12,393 bases of DNA, from assembly GCA_913058165.1 (NCBI GenBank), contig CAJXQV010000011.1, forward strand, positions 1 through 12,393, written 5' to 3'. The notes beneath the pieces were generated by a model. The model searched no databases and was not told the origin of the DNA. It was given only the letters and a program-made list of their open reading frames with translations. Both the position numbers and the translations under genes were made by a program. Positions 6,031 to 12,393 of this stretch are shown here, piece after piece (the stretch's first letter is position 1; the number at the start of each line of letters is the position of its first letter). The stretch is from an uncultured Chromatiales bacterium. Its GTDB lineage: Bacteria; Pseudomonadota; Gammaproteobacteria; Steroidobacterales; GCA-2729495.

Positions 6031-7224
6031 TCAGGAATGCACCGGAACCGCAGGTACCACATACTCGCGCAAGGTCTGGGAAAAATCTTCAAGGACCTTC
6101 ACGCCACTTGATTCCGCTTCAAGACACCACTCTTTCAAATGGGTTACTAAGCCTTCGTTGGTTACATTGGCTTGATCCCATAGCGCCATCAAACGCTCCC
6201 GATATTCATGCACGGTCTTCAATGCCTGATTATCGGCAAGCAATTCTCTTAACCGCTGCTCACTAAAGCTATCGAGGAGTACCGGGTTGCTCACCAACAA
6301 CTTACGGGCCTTCGGCATTAACCCATAGTTAGACGATGACTCGTACCTAAGCACAGGCAATGTCACGCTGCGGGTATAGGAGCGCAACACGTTCATACGG
6401 TTCATCAGCACCGCCTGCAGCGTCTCCAGATCAACCGGTCTTGGTGCATCGGCAAGATGCGGTGTCGGCGAAGTCCGCAGCACCTTCACCAGGCCTACGA
6501 CTTTCATCAGGCAGATGTACATCCAGCCAATATCGAATTCCCACCATTGCACCGAAAACTTAGCGGACGTTGGAAAGGCATGATGGTTGTTATGCAGCTC
6601 CTCGCCGGCAACAAAAATCGCCAACGGGGTTAGGTTAGTTGCAGCGTCATCACACTCGAAATTACGATAGCCCTTGGCATGACCCAGGCCGTTGACAACA
6701 CCGGCTGCCAGAACCGGAATAGTCAGCATCTGGAGGGCGTATACGATAATCCCCGGCACACCCAATAGCAGAATATAGGCCGCGAACAGCAGCTTGAGAC
6801 CCAGATTCTCATAGCGAATCATAAAATGCTCGAGCGCATCGTCAGGGCAGCCGCGACTATATTTTGCAACGGTTTCAGGATTCGCGGCTTCGAGTTTGTA
6901 CAGCTCCGCACCCTCCAGTAAAACCTTCTTAAGTCCAAACACAACCGGGCTATGCGGGTCGCCCTCACGCTCACACATAGCATGATGCTTGCGGTGCACA
7001 GCAACCCATTCACGAGTAACCATTGCGGTAGTCAGCCAAAGCCAGACGCGAAAAAACACCCGCAATACAGAGTTCAGCACTATCGACTGATGAGCCTGAT
7101 CTCGATGCAGATATAAAGTTACCGCCGCAAGCGTTAACTGCATAACAAAGACAGTAAAAATAACGATGCCCCAGAAGCTCAGGTCCAAAAGGCCATACAT
7201 GTGCTCAAAGATAAAATTCAACAT
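6031..7224 (-). CDS. Membrane fatty-acid desaturase, DesA / acyl-CoA delta-9 type
   Basis: An integral-membrane di-iron desaturase, probably adding a double bond to membrane acyl chains at delta-9, as Pseudomonas DesA does on phospholipids. The three histidine boxes are intact: HRDQAH (40-45), HRKHH (77-81) and HNNHH (211-215). Hydrophobic helices lie at about 16-38, 52-70, 141-163 and 164-182. Segments such as WLWLTTAMVTREW, DPHSPVVFGLKKVLLEGAEL and GYRNFECDDAATNL match this subfamily as I remember it. Residues 265-397 form a charged helical tail beyond the catalytic domain. ATG at 7224 has GAGG 11 bases upstream and gives 397 residues; ATG at 7248 and ATG at 7200 are alternatives. It stands alone on minus between rpmG and mutM, which adjoin in E. 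coli. Substrate (phospholipid or acyl-CoA) cannot be read from sequence. Confidence 0.9.
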   Translation of the reverse strand: MLNFIFEHMYGLLDLSFWGIVIFTVFVMQLTLAAVTLYLHRDQAHQSIVLNSVLRVFFRVWLWLTTAMVTREWVAVHRKHHAMCEREGDPHSPVVFGLKKVLLEGAELYKLEAANPETVAKYSRGCPDDALEHFMIRYENLGLKLLFAAYILLLGVPGIIVYALQMLTIPVLAAGVVNGLGHAKGYRNFECDDAATNLTPLAIFVAGEELHNNHHAFPTSAKFSVQWWEFDIGWMYICLMKVVGLVKVLRTSPTPHLADAPRPVDLETLQAVLMNRMNVLRSYTRSVTLPVLRYESSSNYGLMPKARKLLVSNPVLLDSFSEQRLRELLADNQALKTVHEYRERLMALWDQANVTNEGLVTHLKEWCLEAESSGVKVLEDFSQTLREYVVPAVPVHS

Positions 7225-7384
7225 TCGTTCATCAACCTCGGTTTCCATACCGTAAAGCAACAATTCAGTCTGTATTTTAATAGAAATTGGACTGCTATAG
7301 TGACCTTATGGTTCACCATCGTTGGTCAATGCAGATTTCTCTCTGACTCTGTCTGCTCTGCAACTGCCCAAAGGCCGTCATTCA
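7225..7384. promoter_or_regulatory. Divergent region between the desaturase gene and mutM
   Basis: These 160 bases should hold both promoters. An AT-rich centre (7271-7289) contains TAAAAT on the minus strand, a possible -10 for the desaturase gene. TATAGT at 7296-7301 is a possible -10 for mutM. Neither has a good -35. The mutM ribosome site AAAGG is at 7370-7374, ten bases before its ATG. No gene is seen here. Confidence 0.35.
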
Positions 7385-8200
7385 ATGCCCGAATTGCCCG
7401 AAGTCGAAACCACTCTGCGCGGCATATCTCCCACGCTGCTAAACGGTCGTATCCATAAGGTTGTTGTGCGCAATCGCAATCTGCGCTGGCCAATTCCCCG
7501 CAATCTGGAAGACAAGCTCACAGGTCAGACAGTCACCAGTCTGCGGCGGCGCGGCAAGTACCTGCTCATCGGCACCGACAGCGGAACAGCTATGCTGCAT
7601 CTCGGTATGTCAGGCAGTCTGCGCATTCTGGATAAAGGCATCCCACCGGAAAAGCACGATCATGTCGATATCATTTTACAAAACGACAAGATAATTCGCT
7701 TTAACGACCCGAGACGATTTGGCTCATTGCTGTGGGCGGGAGCCACCCCCGATGCACATCGCCTACTCAGCAATCTGGGCCCAGAGCCATTAGGCAGCGA
7801 GTTCGACGGCCACTATCTCTACCAAGCGGGCAAAGGGCGCAAAGTCGCTATTAAACAGCTCATCATGAACAGCAACATCGTTGTTGGCGTCGGAAACATC
7901 TACGCCAATGAAAGTCTTTTTCGTGCCGGAATCCGACCAAGCAGACAGGCAGGGCGGCTGAGCAAAAAGAGCTGCGTCATACTGGCCAGTGAAATTAAGC
8001 GCGTACTCGGCGAAGCCATAGAGATGGGTGGCACAACACTCAAAGACTTTCACGCGGCAGACGGTAAGCCCGGATATTTTTCTATTCGGCTAAAGGTCTA
8101 CGGAAGAAAGGGCGAGCCCTGCACCAAATGCGGCATGGAGATAAAGCATTTGGTACAAGCGCAGCGGGCCAGTTATTACTGCCCAAACTGCCAGAGCTAG
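7385..8200 (+). CDS. mutM: Formamidopyrimidine-DNA glycosylase (Fpg)
   Basis: Removes 8-oxoguanine and formamidopyrimidines from DNA and nicks the abasic site by beta,delta-elimination. The 271 residues begin PELPEVET after the initiator Met, with the catalytic proline at position 2 and a glutamate next to it. Further features are the lysine in RRRGKYLL (K58), HLGMSGSL (72-79), NDPRRFG (107-113), the helix-two-turn-helix segment VVGVGNIYANESLF (166-179) and a C-terminal zinc finger with C246, C249, C266 and C269 ending in YYCPNCQ. The ATG at 7385 is fixed by the need for proline 2; the open frame upstream is not homologous. It ends 12 bases from the convergent ggt gene. In E. coli rpmBG-mutM-coaD are adjacent; here the desaturase and ggt genes break that order. 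Confidence 0.98.
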   Translation: MPELPEVETTLRGISPTLLNGRIHKVVVRNRNLRWPIPRNLEDKLTGQTVTSLRRRGKYLLIGTDSGTAMLHLGMSGSLRILDKGIPPEKHDHVDIILQNDKIIRFNDPRRFGSLLWAGATPDAHRLLSNLGPEPLGSEFDGHYLYQAGKGRKVAIKQLIMNSNIVVGVGNIYANESLFRAGIRPSRQAGRLSKKSCVILASEIKRVLGEAIEMGGTTLKDFHAADGKPGYFSIRLKVYGRKGEPCTKCGMEIKHLVQAQRASYYCPNCQS

Positions 8201-8212
8201 GCACCTAATAGA

Positions 8213-9910
8213 TCAGTAAACCCGTGCCTCACCCTCCCCACGGGGATCTGTTGCTGCTTCTACCTCACCACTAAGATAACTCCAGGTCACCACGTTCATG
8301 TTCCCGTAGAGACGACGGGACTCATTCAAGTCATGGCCCCGTGTACCCAGCTCCGCAACCTCTTCAGGATCAAGTGCTCCCGACTCATACACCACTGTGT
8401 CCGGTAGATACTGCTGATGATAGCGTTTTAAGTTGACCATTTCGGTAGCACTGGCACCTTGTATCCAGGCCTGAGCAGCAAGCGCTACCTGGGTAATAAT
8501 TCGACTTCCGCCAGGCGAGCCCAAAATGGCGATGCCATCGGCAGATTCAAGAAATGTTGGCGACATACTCGATAGCATTCGACGATTTGGCGCAACAGAA
8601 TTGGCGCTGGCTCCGACCAAACCAAAACTGTTAGGCGCGCCGGGTTTAATCGAGAAATCATCCATCTCGTTATTCAATATCACGCCAGTACCCGCGGGCA
8701 TGAAAGCCGCGCCGTACCAGGTATTGATCGATTGAGTCGCCGCCACCCGGTTTCCTTCCGCATCAAGAATCGAAAAATGTGTGGTATCGCTGCCCTCGGA
8801 ACCGTCGGAAAAAACGGGGCGCAAGCTTGCACTGGGTGTGGCGTGTTCCATATCGATAGATGCGCGCAGCTCTGCAGCGTAGTCATCACTCAGCAAACGC
8901 TTCAGCGGCATGGCTATCTGATCCGGATCACCCAGGTACTCGGCACGGTCTCTATAGGCTCGGCGCATCGCTTCAATATTGATATGCGCCTGATCAGCAG
9001 AACTCAATGAGTCCATATCGTAGCCTGCGAGAATATTAAACATAGTGGCGAGTACAACACCTCCGGATGATGGTGGTGGTGCAGTAACAACCCTCATACC
9101 ACGGTAGTCAAATACCAATGGTGAGCGCTCAACCACCTGATAGTTAGCAAGGTCGGGAGCAGTCCAGATGCCGCCAGCCTCCTGCACACCGGCAATCAAT
9201 AGCGCTGCAGTTTCTCCCGAGTAAAACCCATCAAAGCCTGCCGCTGCCAAATGTCTCAGCGTGGTCCCTAGATCCGGTTGACGAATAATGTCACCCGCTA
9301 ATGGCAGGTTATCGTCAGGAATAAAGACCTGTTTAAACGCGGGGGATATATCGTAAGCACTGCGCCTAAACTTCAAACCCAGCAACATGCGCGGCGTAGC
9401 TCTGAACCCTGCTTCCGCGAGCTCGATCGCGGGTGCCAACGATACACTCAGCGGCAGCCGACCATAGTTCTCCGAGAGGTGCACCAGAGCAGCGGGCAGC
9501 CCCGGTATCCCTGCCGCTAGCGGGCCGGTATAAGTAGCCCGAGGCAATGGCTCGCCATCGCTATCCAGATACATGTCCGATGTTGCAGCAGCCGGCGCAG
9601 TCTCGCGCGCATCAAGAAATATCTGACGGCCGGTCGCTGCATCATGAAGAAGGAAAAAACCACCGCCACCCAAACCGGATGATGCCGGTTCAACCACAGC
9701 CAGCGCTGCACTCACCGCTACTGCGGCATCAAATGCATTACCACCGGCGGCAAGAATTATCTGGCCTGCTGCAGTCGCCAGCGGGTCGGCACTGGCAATA
9801 GCGGCTTCCGCCGGCGATTTTATAACGTCTACTGCAGATGGGCTGCCACAAGCTGATAGGAAAACAGCCAGGCAAAGTAAGCTAAAGGAGTGCGCGCGCG
9901 CACGGGACAT
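8213..9910 (-). CDS. ggt: Lipoprotein gamma-glutamyltransferase
   Basis: Transfers or hydrolyses the gamma-glutamyl group of glutathione and related compounds outside the cytoplasm. It is an Ntn-hydrolase made as a proenzyme that cuts itself before a threonine. From ATG at 9910 it has 565 residues. A lipoprotein signal peptide ends in FLSAC, with the lipidated Cys at 21, so it is likely membrane-anchored. Large-subunit motifs are SSGLGGGGFF (77-86) and DARETAP, with the glutamyl-binding Arg at 102. The nucleophile is T376 in DTTHFS, followed by LNNEMDDFSIKPG, LSSMSPT and LGSPGGSRIITQ. An in-frame GTG at 9943 would overlap the coaD stop by four bases (GTGA) and add 11 residues; I prefer ATG because it gives a normal signal length. 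It is last in a likely rsmD-coaD-ggt operon. Confidence 0.93.
   Translation of the reverse strand: MSRARAHSFSLLCLAVFLSACGSPSAVDVIKSPAEAAIASADPLATAAGQIILAAGGNAFDAAVAVSAALAVVEPASSGLGGGGFFLLHDAATGRQIFLDARETAPAAATSDMYLDSDGEPLPRATYTGPLAAGIPGLPAALVHLSENYGRLPLSVSLAPAIELAEAGFRATPRMLLGLKFRRSAYDISPAFKQVFIPDDNLPLAGDIIRQPDLGTTLRHLAAAGFDGFYSGETAALLIAGVQEAGGIWTAPDLANYQVVERSPLVFDYRGMRVVTAPPPSSGGVVLATMFNILAGYDMDSLSSADQAHINIEAMRRAYRDRAEYLGDPDQIAMPLKRLLSDDYAAELRASIDMEHATPSASLRPVFSDGSEGSDTTHFSILDAEGNRVAATQSINTWYGAAFMPAGTGVILNNEMDDFSIKPGAPNSFGLVGASANSVAPNRRMLSSMSPTFLESADGIAILGSPGGSRIITQVALAAQAWIQGASATEMVNLKRYHQQYLPDTVVYESGALDPEEVAELGTRGHDLNESRRLYGNMNVVTWSYLSGEVEAATDPRGEGEARVY
9890..9903. repeat. 14-base alternating purine-pyrimidine palindrome in the ggt signal-peptide region
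   Basis: GTGCGCGCGCGCAC is a perfect palindrome of alternating purine and pyrimidine, the class of sequence able to form Z-DNA or a cruciform. It encodes part of the RARAH basic region of the signal peptide, so it may simply reflect codon choice. Confidence 0.5.
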
Positions 9911-9939
9911 CACCGTGCGGGTTGAGCACCGCCGTTTAA

Positions 9940-10419
9940 TCACGCGCGGAAGCGCTCAGCCAGAGCCTGCAATACAACTGGATGCACAAAGGCAGAGCAA
10001 TCACCGCGGTTCGCGGCAATGTCACGGATCAAAGTCGATGACACAAAGGTGTTGGCTTCATCAGGTGTCAGATAAACGGTTTCAATATCGGCGTTGAGCT
10101 TGTAGTTCATTCCAGCAAGCTGTCGCTCATATTCAAAATCAGTTACTGAACGGAGCCCACGAACAATCCCGCGCAAATTTTGCTTACGAGCAAATTCCAC
10201 AGTAAGCCCGTCATAAGGCATCACTTCGACGTTAGGGTAATCTTTCAATACCGCCCCGGCGAACTCGAGTCGCTCGGCAAGAGTGAATAAGGGCCGCTTC
10301 GAGGTGCTTTCCGCGACGCCAACGACAACCTTGTCAAACAGGCCCGCGGCACGACGCACAATCTCTTCATGCCCATTAGTAATTGGGTCAAATGTTCCGG
10401 GATACAACACAGCAACCAC
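9940..10419 (-). CDS. coaD: Phosphopantetheine adenylyltransferase
   Basis: Catalyses the penultimate, regulated step of coenzyme A synthesis: 4'-phosphopantetheine plus ATP gives dephospho-CoA and pyrophosphate. From GTG at 10419 the protein is 159 residues, the E. coli length. It has the nucleotidyltransferase motif YPGTFDPITNGH (5-16), the conserved GIVRGLRSVTDFEYE segment and the C-terminal ISSTL-like motif, here VSSTLIRDIA. The GTG is chosen because GGAG lies 7 bases upstream; a start further upstream would add 11 residues without homology. Forty-eight bases separate it from rsmD, and it is followed closely by ggt, so rsmD-coaD-ggt is a probable operon. With coaBC in the same window, three consecutive CoA-pathway activities are covered here. 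Confidence 0.97.
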   Translation of the reverse strand: MVAVLYPGTFDPITNGHEEIVRRAAGLFDKVVVGVAESTSKRPLFTLAERLEFAGAVLKDYPNVEVMPYDGLTVEFARKQNLRGIVRGLRSVTDFEYERQLAGMNYKLNADIETVYLTPDEANTFVSSTLIRDIAANRGDCSAFVHPVVLQALAERFRA

Positions 10420-10426
10420 AGTAATA

Positions 10427-10430
10427 CTCC
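10427..10430 (-). promoter_or_regulatory. Ribosome binding site deciding the coaD GTG start
   Basis: GGAG on the minus strand (CTCC at 10427-10430 on plus), 7 bases before GTG at 10419. It favours GTG over upstream or downstream in-frame starts. Confidence 0.7.
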
Positions 10431-10467
10431 AGATGAAACTCAGGTAAGCCAATAGACCCGAAGAATA

Positions 10468-11046
10468 TCATGCCTCCCGACGAGCCAGTGCATAACAAAC
10501 CTGACCAGCTGTCTTGTTTTTAAGCAATAGCCACTTCTCAGGCAAGTCAGGAAACTCAGTGTTAGAAGCCATTTCAAGATAAACATGGGCGGTCGGCGAC
10601 AACCAACTGCCCTGCTCCAGATGCGAGCAAAGCTCAGCAAGTTCATGCCCGGCAAAGGGCGGGTCAAGAAACACCACGTCATACTGCCGGGCAGGCAAAC
10701 GATCGGGCGAGGCAAGATAGCGTCGGGCCTCTTCATTGCGCACCGTAACTTCTGCAGCGTCAAGTTCTGCAACAAGTGTTCGCAGATGCTCTGCGGTGCC
10801 GCGAGACTTCTCAACCAACACCACATTAGCCGCACCCCGGGATGCAGATTCAAACCCCAACGCACCACTGCCGGCAAATAAATCCAGCACGTTCGCGCCA
10901 CGCAAATGAGGATCAAGCCAATTAAATAGAGTTTCACGCACCCGGTCGGCAGTCGGCCGGATGGCGGCATCAGCCAAAGGCAGCCTTCGACCACGCCATT
11001 TACCGCCGATCACCCGAACTTTACCCGCTGCAACTTGCTTCGCCAT
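10468..11046 (-). CDS. rsmD: 16S rRNA (guanine966-N2)-methyltransferase
   Basis: Methylates N2 of G966 in 16S rRNA using S-adenosylmethionine. The 192-residue protein has the Rossmann SAM site VLDLFAGSGALGFESASRGA (53-72), the conserved upstream segment RPTADRVRETLFNWL (30-44) and the N2-methyltransferase catalytic motif DPPF (128-131). The ATG at 11046 fits the family N-terminus (VRVIGGKWRGR at 10-20), though its ribosome site is weak. It is divergent from ftsY with 62 bases between, the arrangement seen in E. coli, and probably leads an rsmD-coaD-ggt transcript. Confidence 0.97.
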   Translation of the reverse strand: MAKQVAAGKVRVIGGKWRGRRLPLADAAIRPTADRVRETLFNWLDPHLRGANVLDLFAGSGALGFESASRGAANVVLVEKSRGTAEHLRTLVAELDAAEVTVRNEEARRYLASPDRLPARQYDVVFLDPPFAGHELAELCSHLEQGSWLSPTAHVYLEMASNTEFPDLPEKWLLLKNKTAGQVCYALARREA

Positions 11047-11108
11047 ACCAGCAAGTGTTTCGAAAGACTGCTGCAGTTACAAGGGCTAATTCGTTACCAT
11101 ACGAACCT
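11047..11108. promoter_or_regulatory. rsmD-ftsY divergent region
   Basis: Only 62 bases for two divergent promoters. A short inverted repeat, TTCGT (11090-11094) and ACGAA (11101-11105), ends three bases before the ftsY ATG. No Shine-Dalgarno is at the usual distance from that ATG (AAGGG at 11081-11085 is too far). No -35/-10 pair is convincing on either strand, so promoters may lie partly inside the coding regions. Confidence 0.35.
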
Positions 11109-12116
11109 ATGACTAGCACAGATAAAAACACGCCTAAGCGCGAAGGCTTTTTTAGTCGCTTAAAAAAGCGGTTTGGCACCAATGACACTGAGGGTAGCCG
11201 GAACCAGCCCGGCAATGATCGCAGCCTGAGTCTGGGACTCGGGTCGCTCAGTTGGTTAAGCGGTCGCAAGCTCGATGCCGAACTTGCCGAAGAACTCGAA
11301 GACCAGTTACTTCTCGCCGATGTCGGTGTCGAAACCACTGGCAGAATACTGAAAGAACTCGAAACCCGTCTGCGAAATTCTGATTCGGTGGCCACGGCGC
11401 TGCGCGCAACACTCAATGACATTATCGCCCCGCGCGCGCAGGAGCTGAAGATCGACACATCTGTTAAGCCCTACGTCATTCTAATGGTGGGGGTTAATGG
11501 CTCTGGCAAAACAACCACCATAGGCAAGCTTGCGAAGCACTTTAAGCAGCAGGGGCTGTCTGTAATGCTGGCAGCAGGTGACACTTTTCGTGCTGCTGCG
11601 GTTGAGCAACTGCAGGTCTGGGGTGAACGCAACGACGTACCGGTGATAGCTCAGGGCACAGGTGCCGATCCTGCAGCCGTTATCTTTGATGCCATCGAAG
11701 CCGCAAGGTCCCGCAATATTGATGTGTTGTTAGCCGATACAGCAGGCCGTTTGCAGAATCAGGATACGCTGATGAGGGAGCTGCAGAAGATAGTTCGGGT
11801 TGTTGGCAAAACGGATAGCGCCGCACCGCATGAAACAATGCTGGTACTCGATGCGAGCCTTGGGCAGAACGCATTAACTCAGGCCATACAATTTCACAAA
11901 GTCATTGGTTTAACCGGTATAACAATGACCAAGCTCGATGGCGGCGCCAAAGGTGGCACGCTGGTTGCTCTGGCAAACCAGCTGGACGTTGCCTTTCGTT
12001 TTATTGGCACGGGCGAGCATGCCGACAACCTTGAACAATTCGACACAGATGGCTTTATCGATACTCTATTGACCACCGATAGCTCGACGACTGATACGCT
12101 ACCAGACAACGATTAG
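11109..12116 (+). CDS. ftsY: Signal recognition particle receptor FtsY
   Basis: SRP receptor GTPase that docks ribosome-SRP complexes to the inner membrane and the Sec translocon. From ATG at 11109 the protein has 335 residues. A basic amphipathic membrane-targeting segment (REGFFSRLKKRF, 11-22) leads to the NG domain. The N part runs from about 55 to 115 (LADVGVETTGRILKEL). The G part has the P-loop GVNGSGKT (128-135), DTFRAAAVEQL (158-168), DTAGR (210-214) and TKLDGGAKGG (274-283). The long acidic A domain of E. coli FtsY (497 residues) is absent; only about 25 linker residues remain, plus a short acidic tail (TTDSSTTDTLPDND). A GTG at 11055 is in frame, but its product has no homology before the membrane-targeting part. 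It is followed, 88 bases on, by ftsE, as in E. coli. Confidence 0.96.
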   Translation: MTSTDKNTPKREGFFSRLKKRFGTNDTEGSRNQPGNDRSLSLGLGSLSWLSGRKLDAELAEELEDQLLLADVGVETTGRILKELETRLRNSDSVATALRATLNDIIAPRAQELKIDTSVKPYVILMVGVNGSGKTTTIGKLAKHFKQQGLSVMLAAGDTFRAAAVEQLQVWGERNDVPVIAQGTGADPAAVIFDAIEAARSRNIDVLLADTAGRLQNQDTLMRELQKIVRVVGKTDSAAPHETMLVLDASLGQNALTQAIQFHKVIGLTGITMTKLDGGAKGGTLVALANQLDVAFRFIGTGEHADNLEQFDTDGFIDTLLTTDSSTTDTLPDND

Positions 12117-12204
12117 TTTTTAAGGTTAAATAGCCACACAATAGATTGTGGTTGCTTGTCACCACGCGCCCCGATAAATGCGGAACCCATGAGGCATAAA
12201 TAGA

Positions 12205-12345
12205 GTGATTCGTTTCGACCATATGACCAAGCGCTACGAAGGTGGTCGTGATGCGCTTCGGAATATCAGTTTCGAAGTCCCCAAAGGGGAGCTCGTTTTT
12301 CTTACCGGTCCGTCAGGTGCTGGTAAAAGCACGTTGCTAAAACTG
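12205..12345 (+). CDS. ftsE: Cell-division ABC transporter ATP-binding protein FtsE, N-terminal 47 residues
   Basis: FtsE is the ATPase partner of the membrane protein FtsX; together they act at the division ring and control septal cell-wall hydrolases. The visible 47 residues begin [10 protein letters not shown] after the start, continue with [13 protein letters not shown] and reach the Walker A loop GPSGAGKST (35-43), closely matching FtsE. The start is GTG at 12205, with GAGG at 12191-12194 ten bases upstream. It lies 88 bases after ftsY; that gap holds no terminator-like structure with a T run, so cotranscription is likely. The gene is cut at 12345 by adapter sequence, so the rest of ftsE and the expected ftsX and rpoH are outside the window. 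Confidence 0.93.
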
Positions 12346-12393
12346 CTGTCTCTTATACACATCTCCGAGCCCACGAGACAAGAGGCAATCTCG
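12346..12393 (-). other. Illumina Nextera adapter (library artefact)
   Basis: Bases 12346-12379 are the reverse complement of the Nextera read-2 transposase adapter, starting CTGTCTCTTATACACATCT. Bases 12380-12387 are the index AAGAGGCA, and 12388-12393 begin the P7 primer. It mirrors 1-47 exactly and has no biological meaning; the apparent continuation of the ftsE frame through it is false. Confidence 0.98.

Noticed and set aside
10440..10994. Open frame of 184 codons on minus within rsmD
   Set aside because: The other minus frame encodes complete RsmD with SAM and DPPF motifs; this one has no recognisable domain.
11021..11458. Serine-rich 145-codon open frame on minus, opposite ftsY
   Set aside because: Low-complexity composition produced by reading FtsY codons backwards; it also overlaps the start of rsmD.
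12117..12204. Terminator or small RNA between ftsY and ftsE
   Set aside because: The CCACA/TGTGG repeat is short and imperfect and has no T tract; the gap looks like ordinary operon spacing.
48..12345. Defence system, CRISPR array, prophage or other accessory system
   Set aside because: Every long frame resolves to a chromosomal core gene or its shadow, and there are no direct-repeat arrays, integrases or restriction genes.
1..12393. Composite transposon bounded by 47-bp perfect terminal inverted repeats with Tn5-like mosaic ends
   Set aside because: The repeats are Illumina Nextera adapter plus index and P7 primer sequence, not biological DNA; no transposase gene is present.

Overview
The window is a conserved housekeeping block from a gammaproteobacterium. 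The E. coli-like order pyrE ... dut-coaBC-radC-rpmB-rpmG ... mutM ... coaD is recognisable, followed by rsmD/ftsY/ftsE. An exonuclease III-family gene sits divergent from pyrE, where Pseudomonas carries crc. The protein sequences, moderate GC and DesA-type desaturase suggest a Pseudomonas/Cellvibrio-like, possibly marine, gammaproteobacterium. The genus cannot be fixed from the sequence alone. No RNA gene, insertion sequence, CRISPR array, prophage or defence system was found.

Both ends are artificial. Bases 1-47 and 12346-12393 are Illumina Nextera (Tn5 mosaic-end) adapter carrying the same 8-base index. Biological sequence runs only from 48 to 12345, so the two outermost genes are cut by library adapter and not by biology.

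Layout: (48-1151, minus) start of a muropeptide permease gene (ampG) overlapping the end of an exonuclease III gene; (1262-2680, plus) pyrE and a secreted DUF4124 protein; (2682-4405, minus) coaBC-dut operon, with dut on a TTG start; (4506-5914, plus) radC, then rpmB-rpmG with a good sigma70 promoter; (5965-6004) a 17-bp-stem bidirectional terminator; (6031-7224, minus) a DesA-type fatty-acid desaturase; (7385-8200, plus) mutM; (8213-11046, minus) rsmD-coaD-ggt; (11109-12345, plus) ftsY and the first 47 codons of ftsE.

Together the genes cover nucleotide synthesis and pool cleaning (PyrE, Dut), DNA repair (Xth, MutM, RadC family), coenzyme A synthesis (CoaBC and CoaD), the ribosome (L28, L33, RsmD), membrane targeting and division (FtsY, FtsE) and the envelope (AmpG, desaturase, lipoprotein gamma-glutamyltransferase). 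The less universal insertions into the conserved order are the DUF4124 gene, the desaturase and the ggt gene. I see no convincing new system. The points worth a second look are the adapter ends, the catalytically intact exonuclease at the crc position, the desaturase tail, and several non-ATG starts and very tight gene junctions.
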